Of a stretch of 64,000 nucleotides of DNA, positions 44,501 through 64,000 are shown piece by piece; position 1 is the first letter of the stretch, and each line of letters opens with the position of its first letter. A model generated the notes under the pieces. The model saw only the letters and a program-made list of their open reading frames with translations, searched no databases and had not been told where the DNA came from. Both the position numbers and the translations under genes were made by a program. Where the stretch lies: contig JANCRA010000007.1 of NCBI GenBank assembly GCA_024362935.1, positions 12,712,503 through 12,776,502 of the forward strand, given 5' to 3'. Source of the DNA: Setophaga petechia. Lineage: Eukaryota; Chordata; Aves; Passeriformes; Parulidae.

Positions 44501-46649
44501 TGTCCCTTCTTGACTTGATTCTAGTCATGGTTGGACTACTTTTTTCAGATGTCATATTTATCCATAAATCCATACAGCCATTATCACCAGAAATATATAA
44601 TCTTAATGAATTCCAAAAAACTGATTAACCATTTTTTATACATCAGCCTTTTCTAGAATGTTTACAATCTATACATCCTAATCTGTGCCTTTAATCTAAA
44701 AATCTCAGAATCTGTATTTGTAAAGTTTCACACTGACTTATGGGTAGATGTGAGTTCTGCAAGTGGCTCCAAGACTGACAGAGGAGTTTCTGCTGACATT
44801 TAAGAGCTATATGAGCTCTATGACAGGGATTCCAGGAAAGCTGAAAAGTTTGACTTTTTTTTCCCCCTGGTGTCTTAAGCACTCACAAGATACCTGTTAA
44901 CTATTCTCAGCTGGGTAGTTCCCAAACTTCATGCTGTGGTTCACAAATGGGAACAGCACCTCTCTTCTGCTCTAGTCCCAGCCCTTGTCTTTCCACCCCA
45001 TCAGCTCCTCTCATCGTCCATGCAGATTCTTTTATTGCATTCAATAAATTGCATTTCTGTCAGAAATGAGAAAGAATTAACAACAAAAGAATGGAAAGCT
45101 CCAAGAATTTAACTTCGTCTTTATCCAGGGCTGCTGTAACATAACTCTTGCAAAACCGAGTGCTAATACTTGGTGCCACTAGAGGCCAGCAGAACACAAG
45201 GAATGTTTAAACCTGCAACGCGCATTAGAGATTCAATTAGCTGTTGGCATTATAGGATGTGAGGTTTCCATTTCTGCAAACACATCTGGTGCAATTCCTT
45301 CTACTTGACCCTCTGTCTACCTCCTTTCTCCATTTGTCTCCCTTGTTTCCATTAGAAGGTAATAAAAACAGTGGAGCACCTAGAATCAGAAGTCAAATCG
45401 CTCCTCAACATCATCAGTGAGACAACACTGAATATCCCCACCGCTCCAGGAACTCCACTTATAGATGTTTTTGATGGTCAGTATCTCATCAGGTATAACC
45501 TAAGTTGAATAAAAGGGTTACATCTGTTATTATTAAAAATGACATATTTTCTCTCTAAATATGTGAAATAATTCAGCTCAGGGTAGCTAAGGCCTCAGAA
45601 CTGGGGACCTCAGGACCCCAGCTGCAGGTCCAGTTTGGAAAATCAGATTTCAACAACCTCTAAAGAGAGGCCTGGGAGCAAAGGAAGCAACTCACCTTAG
45701 AATGGCAGGACAGACTAAGTAATCTCAAGGTCCTTTCCTGATTTAAGATCCTGTGATTCTTTAGCTTCATGTGTGACAAAATAAGGGATGGTATCAAAAT
45801 TTTACAAAATTGGAGGTATTGCCATTTTGATATCCTAAATCCAACTTTGACATGTAAGCCCCTCACACAAAACATGTTCTTGGATAAACGTTTTTGGAAT
45901 AAATTAAACCACAACAGAAATTAGTTGGATGAGACCACCTATTCTACTCATTTTCTTATAATCCTCTATGCTTTTCATCCTCTGCCTAAATACCAACAGT
46001 GCATTTAATAAGGTGAGACACTCTTGGTGGAAAATAAACCACTTGTGGACAGATAAAAGCATCCACAGACATGTTTATGAAGTCAGTTTTGTCAGTCCTG
46101 GGCTGTTTATTCATTTAAGGTAGCTGTACCTGGGCACACTACAGTGCACTTACATGATGGAAGTAGGCTTGAAGAAAACAGCAGCAGAGTTTATGCTGGT
46201 TTTTGGTTCTTGCAGGTGGCTGTATGGATCTGGTAACCATAGCTGATACTGTCCTCACCAACTTTGTTATCCACTGAAGTTGAAAGTTTTCTGTGAGGGG
46301 CAGTTAACAGGTTAATTGTTAAGTTACTCCCCTTCAATGGAAGGGGGTAGTCTAGTAAAAGTGAAACATATTCCAGTTAAGCACTGCAGTGAATTTAAAA
46401 CCGAAATCAGCAAATAATTTGCAGCAAATTTATAGCAAGTACTGTTCAGACGGATCTTGCTACAACTGCGAAATTGCTCAAGAATTACAGATTGGACCTT
46501 CCTTCTATGTTTTTGTGAATCAAAGTGACAATTCCCCACTTCAGAGTAGCAAGATTCATGTTTTAAAAGAGATTTCTCCATAAAGATTGATCCTGATCTC
46601 ATAACTAAAAATAATCACATCAACTCTTCTCTATACAGATACCAGCTGA
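35492..46649 (+). CDS. PLAC9: PLAC9, placenta-specific 9 (whole gene model)
   Basis: Four coding exons (35492-35549, 44319-44416, 45356-45476, 46639-46649) join in phase to 95 residues; the human protein has 97. Seen: a signal peptide MLFLWALAFVLVLHEQDPL, then GTWCNEHMLHERLDIIEE, KVIKTVEHLESEVKSLLNII and the end DVFDDTS. The human counterpart has the same layout (Cys-x-x-H-M … R-L-D-[IV]-[IM]-E-E … K-T-V-[ED]-H-L … E-V-K-x-L-L). PLAC9 is a small secreted protein with a predicted short helix; its biochemical role is poorly known. It lies upstream of and convergent with ANXA11, the usual vertebrate arrangement. Confidence 0.9.
40011..40043 (+). repeat. Short tandem duplication
   Basis: The unit TTAGAGAAAAAATAA occurs twice nearly back to back. 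Confidence 0.7.
44089..44100 (+). repeat. (AC)n microsatellite
   Basis: About six AC units, followed by AAAACAAAACAAAC. Confidence 0.8.
44319..44416 (+). CDS. PLAC9: PLAC9 exon 2
   Basis: The acceptor is CTCTATTTCCAG and the donor GAAGAG|GTAAGA. The exon reads AADPVSMAPGSLESGTWCNE, then HMLHERLDIIEE. It holds the mature N-terminus and the conserved helix start. Confidence 0.92.
45356..45476 (+). CDS. PLAC9: PLAC9 exon 3
   Basis: The acceptor is TTGTTTCCATTAG. The exon begins KVIKTVEHLESEVKSLL and ends at PLIDVFD plus one base. The donor GATG|GTCAGT is non-ideal at +3, but it gives the right phase and a human-like short tail. Read-through would add GQYLIRYNLS and stop. Confidence 0.88.
45690..45760 (+). 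mobile_element. CR1-like retroposon 3' fragment
   Basis: GTAATCTCAAGGTCCTTTCC followed by TGATTTAAGATCCTGTGATT matches the conserved CR1 3' end pattern (…GATCTCAAGGTCCCTTCCAAC…ATTCTGTGATTC). It sits in PLAC9 intron 3 and is diverged. Confidence 0.65.
46639..46649 (+). CDS. PLAC9: PLAC9 exon 4, coding end
   Basis: The acceptor is CTTCTCTATACAG. Only a split Asp, Thr, Ser and TGA are coded, like the very short coding part of the last exon in other species. The 3' UTR follows. Confidence 0.75.
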
Positions 46650-46799
46650 GCACTGTGAAGACAGAAGACAGCTGAACGTAACAGTGTGGTTGTCATAAAC
46701 AGTTGCACTTCTGATCATTTAATAAGCTTGTGTTTCCAGAATTCCTGCAGGATGAACAATCCTCAACTGTAGTTTGTCTTCCGTATTGCTGTGCTTTAT

Positions 46800-46805
46800 A
46801 ATAAA
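46800..46805 (+). terminator. PLAC9: PLAC9 poly(A) signal
   Basis: AATAAA in TTATAATAAAAAGG, 150 bases after the stop codon. Confidence 0.75.
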
Positions 46806-46819
46806 AAGGTATTTGCTTT

Positions 46820-47781
46820 CAGACACAGTTTTAAACTTGGCATTCTAAATCTTTCAGGAGCCCTACTTTATCAAAACTGCATTTCAAATGTCAGTAAGAA
46901 AATAAGATCAGGTGGTGCTCAGGACTAAAGCACAGCTAACAAACGTCCCTTAATTCAAAAGCTTCCTCCTTCCCAAGCAAAGAAGTGAACCCTTGCTATT
47001 GGTTTCAGCCAACAAAGACAGACTTCCAGCTGCAAATTCTCTCAAGACATGCTCAGATTGTCTGACAGAAGTAAGTGTATGGTCTGCCTCTGGACACAGG
47101 ACACACTGCTGCCATTGACCAAACTGGGAGTCCTGTCAGCAAGTCCCAGTCAGAATCCATCCTTTGGACACATGGTTATCATATTCTGTAATCTTTACAT
47201 TCTCCTCCCTTGCCATGGTGACAAATGCAATCCAGAATTAAATCCATGACATTGCCTTTTTCTTTCAAGACAAATAGCAATACAACTTCTAGGAAAAAGG
47301 ACCTGCCTAACCCTTACACAACAGAGGGAGAACACTTACATGTATGTACTTCAGTAAGGGGAGGTTGCATGCTCCTGATTAACAAGCAATCTATTTTTAC
47401 TGACCTAGTTCAGAAACCTTTCCCCCACTTGGTACTTTTTACCTTTATGTGTTTTTATTTTGAGAACAACAAGCTGAAGAGATGTCATCCATGCCAGCAG
47501 GGAATAAAAACTCAGAGTTCCAAGAGTAAGAGAAATTACAACATGCAAAATGAAAATACTGAGCAATAACTACAGATTACATGCCTCATGTACAGACAAT
47601 TGCTCATCAACAGCACACAACTCCCTAACTCTCACCAAAATAACAATTTCTGAATAATCCTGTGGCAGAGAATTTCTGTGGAAAAACTAAGTTACATAAA
47701 CTGAGTCATCACTCACATACATCACAATATGACATCAAAAGGCACAGTCTGCAAAGACTTTGCTTTAATTTCATAATCTTT

Positions 47782-47816
<35 letters not shown>

Positions 47817-48265
47817 TAAGGCACGATTCAAAACCTTTAAACATTAATGACAGAATCTTTACTACTGTCAACATTACTCCTGCCTTGTGACAGTCTGCCT
47901 TAGCAAGAATGAAATGTAGAACATATCTTCCTTGAAAAGAATCAAGGTAAAAAAGAACTTGACAAAACTTCTTTAAATCAGTCTTAACTAGACACAAAAC
48001 CTTGAGGCTGCTATCTCCACATATCAGGAAGTGGTAGCCCAAAACCAACTCTGCATACAACAGATATAAAACTTGCATTAAAATGGCACTCAATGCTTAT
48101 ACAAAAGAACACCACTAAAATCATACAACTGTGGTTTTTTCATTAAAGAAACATTATCTCAACATGATATAAGCAGAAAAGAAATAATGACCATTATTCA
48201 TGGATTGCTGAGTGTACTATACAGAATTGTGAGCAGATGGCACATAAAGTATTTTGGGGGGTCTT
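46820..48265. other. Convergent intergenic spacer PLAC9/ANXA11
   Basis: About 1.4 kb between the two poly(A) regions. It holds the (AT)n repeat at 47786-47812. A longer ANXA11 3' UTR could extend into it. Confidence 0.5.
47786..47812 (+). repeat. (AT)n microsatellite
   Basis: About 13 AT dinucleotides in a row, followed by T5. Confidence 0.9.
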
Positions 48266-48269
48266 GGCA

Positions 48270-48362
48270 TTTATTACCTACTACTTTTGGAGTGAAGATA
48301 TATGCAGTATTATCTTTTAAAATGCAATTGCTTTAGAAGAAACAGGTCATTACATATTTATT
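48270..48362 (-). terminator. ANXA11: ANXA11 candidate poly(A) signals
   Basis: On the minus strand AATAAA occurs at 48362-48357 and again at 48275-48270, 76 and 163 bases after the stop codon. More distal signals are possible (for example near 47455). Confidence 0.5.
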
Positions 48363-48437
48363 ATGGAGAAAAAAAAGATGCCCTGCAGCAAGTACATGAA
48401 AAGAGCATTTTTTTTTAAGAGAAGCTCAACACTCCAT

Positions 48438-59658
<11,221 letters not shown>

Positions 59659-59667
59659 TGCAAAGAT

Positions 59668-62600
59668 CTGCAAAATATGTGTGATACAGTTATTTTCTGT
59701 AATGCTTCACTCATTACACCACATAACACTAAGAGGCAACATGTATGCAATAGCCAGTTACCAAAATTCAGACATAACCTGGACACTTTGTCCCAGCTTT
59801 TCCCTTAGAAACCTCTTCCCATTTCCTGACTTATAAACAGATAGCTAAGCAGTTGCAGAGTCACTCCTCACACTATTTTTCTCATTTGTTGCAGTTGCTA
59901 CTTATTGCTTGGTCTATTATGTTGTTAGGGATGTACTACTTGAATTTGCTTCCTTTACTGTGCTATTAAAACCGCCAGAAGTTTCCAGCCTATAAAGAAC
60001 TGCCTTACCAATGAAAAGTAGAAAATCATCTGACAAAAAAGCTACATCTTCAAGTGAGTAACTAAAAGAAGTTGTTAGAAAGCACCTAAACTCAAACATA
60101 TGCAGAAGTGCAAGGTCAGAGTAAGCAGAAGGGATACACTTTCATGCTTACAGCATTGCCATAAAATATGAAGGGTTTACTGATAGGGTAAGATCACTAG
60201 AACAAATTGAGTCTCTCAAAATGGATAGTGCCTCTGTCAGCACAGAAGTGCACAAAGTCATTAGCTGTCCAAAATAGAAGTGGAGGTCAGAAAGGAAGAA
60301 CAGCTAAATGAAGGACAAAATGAAAACTGGCTTCCAGAATACAAGGGCCTTATTTTAAACAGAACAGCTACCAGGAAGAATGGTAAAAGTAACTATGAAG
60401 AAAAATATCTATAATGAGTGTTAACTTTTTGAAGGTTATTTTTAATGACAAGCCACATTCTATTTTTAGAATTGCTGTGTGAATTATCCCATTTCCTACC
60501 CCCCCCTCTTTCCCCATAAGCACTACCTTTTGCATCTGGCATGTTTTGCTGTGTTTTGGGTTTCAGCTGTGGAATTTTGTTTTAGATTTGGTTTGAGTTG
60601 GCAGGGGTGCTGTTCTTGTGAAATTGTTTTCATTTTGCATGATCTCATTAAGTTCCCTTTCTGGTTTGCATGGCTCTATTGTATAGCAAGACTGAAATGA
60701 AGAAACACCTTTTTTGTGGTTTTCTTTTTAATAAGGAAATAAAATTAGTAAATCTGTAATTTACTTAAAAACTGTTTGGACTTCATGCTGCAATACTCAT
60801 TTAAATTTAATGAGCAAGAAATGAACTAACAGAAACTGCAATGAACAGAGCACACTAAAAGTTATAACCCTACTTTACTTCTGCTCCAGTATGTGGGACC
60901 TAACAGCATCAATAAACACACGAATGCAGCTTCTCAGCATTAGAAAAGCAATGCCTGCTCTTAGCCATGCAAAGACTGATCCCAAACTCACGAGGCTGAG
61001 AAACAAAATGCAAAACACCTATTCTCCCTCTGCTGCTGGAAAACCAGCAGGCAGCTTCCTCCTTCCTGGCCCCACAACTGCCAGAGGCTGGAGCTGCTGA
61101 GCCCCGCGCCCACGCTGCGACCTCCGGGCAGGTACCCGAGCATGGCAGGGCAGAGAGGCCAGCAGAATAAAAATAACATTACAAAAACTCAACAGAAGGC
61201 AGCCCGGCACACTTCAGAGCCTCTCTCATTCAGAAATGGGCTTTGCATAATAAAGCACGGAAAAATAAAAAAGAGCAATTATTAACACATCACTCAAAAA
61301 CCAACCAAAGAACCCCCACAATCTAGATTCTCAGCATGCATAATGTCAATGTGTACATTTACAACACCAAAATTAGTGTTATTTCCTCAGGTAAAATCAT
61401 AATTATATTTTTAGTTATTTTTTAGCTTTACATATAAATACAATAAAGACAAGGTACCCAAAAAAATTTTGCCATGCCTTTTTCAATAAAGCTTTAGATA
61501 CAAATTTAAGGCAAAGAACCGTTTTCTGTGGTAGAGGGTGAGAAGCAATGGTACAGGTTTTGTTTTTCTTAGCAAGTTTGTTTGATTGCTTTTAATCCCA
61601 TATAGAACACTCATTTCAAATTGGAAAAACCCCCAAGATTAAAAGAGCCTTTTGGCTATGAATGCTGAGGTTGAGGAAAAAAAAACAGCCAACTTCAGCA
61701 ACCTGAAAAAAAATGCTAGTTTTTATATAAAAACGTTCCACTTGCTTCTTTTGAACACTGTATTTATACAGGGCTTTTCCAAGGGGAAATTTTCCCAGAC
61801 TGGTTTGATTCCAGGCAAACTAGAACTGCAAACACACTGACTTCTCATGCTCAGAAACTTCCCTGATCACCACCTTTTCCACAGTACCTTTGAGCCTCTG
61901 TTGGCCTGTACTCTAAATTTAGAAATATTAACATAGAAAGTTACTTTTCCCAACCATTCCCTCAACCCAGCCTCCATGTCATCTTCTACTCTCATCTTCC
62001 ACACTTTCTCCTGCTACAACCACAATATTTCACTAAAATTCTTCATGATGAGCAGCAGTTGCCTGCTGATAACAAAGGGGTGACACAGGCGAGGGAACAG
62101 AAGATATGGAAACCCATCCTGCTGTACAAACATTGCGTGGGAGGACACAGGAACAGCAAGGTCTCTGTTTGCTCAGTCAAAAAAAACGTAGTGCATAAGA
62201 CAAGGGAAAAATCCAAACAACCAAACCACACACGGAAAGAGGGAGTGCCTTGAAGAAAATAAAGAACGACTACTGTCAAGGTCCTCTCTCCATTCCCAGT
62301 ATTCAATCCCAGAGGTCCACCTCAGAACTTTATTTAAAGACCTGAGGTTTTACTCCCACAGTGAACATTGCTATCATGCTTCACAGTGCAAGCTATAAAC
62401 CATTCAGGCTCTTGAGCATTTTTCTGCTGCTTGGCAAAGCTAAGAGGGAACAGATATGTTCATCAAAGATTAAATCTGTGACAGACTTTCAACAGGAATC
62501 TTGAAAATATGCCTCTGTAAGATACAGTACAGAAGGACTACAACTTCAAAAATTTATAACAAAACTACAAATTCCATAATGGCAGAAATAAAGAAGAAAA

Positions 62601-64000
62601 CTTCAAGGCTGCCAGAAAAGTTGTGTTTCAAGGTGCAATAGCAATCAGCTCAGCCACTGCATTCACACCCATTCCTGGAATTTATTTAGTGGCTGCTATT
62701 CAGGCTCCAGCTATGCCATGGTACAATACCTTCAGAACCAAAAAGGATGAAAAATCATACTGTTTATAAGTTCAAAATTATTTGTTTAATTATGCCCATT
62801 TCACAGGGATCACCCAGTACAGTTAAACCCTTGGCCTTGACTCCTCCACAAGGTTAATTACCAGGATATAGTAGACAAAGCAGCCTGAAGCTATAAATTA
62901 CAGTACCTGCTCTGAGACTGATCCCTGATTGCAAAACCAGCAGAACAGAATTTACCACCTTACAATATGCTGTCATTTTTTATCAGATATGAGCTCAAGC
63001 ATTCAGCACTGTGCTTTTCCAAGCCAAGGACAAACCACAGTCAGCACTGAACCAGCTAACTGCTATTTACCAGCCTGAGCAAGATTTATCTTTGACTCAT
63101 GCACTGCAGCATACAAGTTGTTCTCTCCTGTATCAGCTGTAATATTTTTCATCCTGATGGATAAATAGTCTGGCAATTTTGTTTTATCACTAAGTCTTCT
63201 GTGTATGTGACTCCTGTCTAGCCTTGCTTTCACTATGAAAAAAACTAATTTAGTGGAATGGGTTTCTCTTCCAACAAGGCTGAGTTGATGCCAGCCAACA
63301 CTCAGGAAACCTCTTTTACACAGATCTTATCACTCATTGTTCACCTTTACAAACTTTTACCAGACTTCATCCAACAATGTATATTTAAGGAGTACTAACA
63401 CACCATCTACTTCCTACAAAAAAAAGCTTCCTTAACAAAAAGCTGAAACTAACTCATAGCTGTGAATAGATGGTGTAACAAAAACAAACATATATGAGGT
63501 TTTTCTAAAAACTATCCATTTGAGTTGCTTGCTAGTATTATGACTCGGGAGTTCTGCCAGTTTTAGTGATCCTTCTAACTCAATATCATAATCTATTTTA
63601 TTACAGTAAATAATCTAGCATTTTGACCTGCTGGGGCAAGGGGGTGAGAAAGGTGGCACTTGCAAGCTTTAACCAAAATAGAACTGAAAACAGATGCCAT
63701 GTCCAACAAAGAAAAGTTGAATGGGAAGACACACCCATAAGCTACAACTGAGCTGTAAAAATATTACTAAGAACATTCCTGTAGCCTTTCCAGTGACAGA
63801 ACCCCTACTTAGGCCTTCAAAATCCAAAGAATTTAGTTGAGCTGCATGGCCTTACAAGATCTATATGCAGCAAAAACATGAGTTAATTCCAAGAGATCAG
63901 TTTCATTTTGGATCCCTACTCTGCCCTGATCCAAATTCTTCTTTTTATAGCACACTTCAACACTCTCTTTCAAATACATAAAATATACAGTCAAAACATT
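59668..64000. other. ANXA11 5' intron/upstream region
   Basis: No coding exon is recognised. A small GC-rich pocket at about 61035-61150 is the only candidate for a non-coding first exon or promoter here. The true promoter may lie beyond the window. The remainder is AT-rich. Confidence 0.45.

Noticed and set aside
60988..61210. Minus-strand frames in the GC pocket as an N-terminal ANXA11 extension
   Set aside because: The annexin start MSYPGYPP at 59658 is the conserved one; this pocket may at most be a non-coding exon.

Overview
The window is nuclear DNA from a vertebrate, most likely a bird. The gene order PLAC9–ANXA11 is the conserved vertebrate one. Two short pieces look like 3' ends of CR1 retroposons, and one intron holds a ~570-bp TG-starting block that resembles a solo LTR of the avian endogenous-retrovirus type. 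Genes are split into short exons with GT–AG introns. There are no bacterial-style operons, CRISPR arrays or phage genes, and most long open frames are non-coding shadows.

Region 1 (1–192, + strand) is an unidentified open frame cut by the window edge. Region 2 (about 29.2 kb down to 1.95 kb, minus strand) is one gene. I can assemble 12 phase-compatible coding exons encoding about 543 residues. The product is a fold-type II PLP protein of the threonine dehydratase/serine racemase family with a C-terminal ACT-like domain. Its N-terminus carries a hydrophobic membrane-anchor-like segment. The catalytic-lysine motif is kept, but the asparagine loop, the glycine-rich phosphate loop and the C-terminal Ser-Gly-Gly-Asn motif are all altered. 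This is the most unusual item in the window. A CpG island at 28.7–29.16 kb is its probable promoter, and a 40-codon upstream ORF precedes the main start.

Region 3 (35.4–46.8 kb, + strand) is PLAC9, a small secreted protein in four exons with a 8.8-kb first intron. Region 4 (59.67 kb down to about 48.3 kb, minus strand) is ANXA11, annexin A11, in 14 coding exons giving 498 residues: a Gly/Tyr/Pro-rich N-terminus followed by four annexin repeats. PLAC9 and ANXA11 converge tail to tail, with about 1.5 kb between their poly(A) signals. Region 5 (59.7–64 kb) should hold ANXA11 intron and 5' non-coding sequence; I see only a small GC-rich pocket there.

All exon borders were read by eye from splice consensus, reading phase and family resemblance. 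Expect one-base uncertainty in a few places, notably the ANXA11 exon at 58.4 kb. The genes are not functionally linked as far as the sequence shows; they are simply neighbours.
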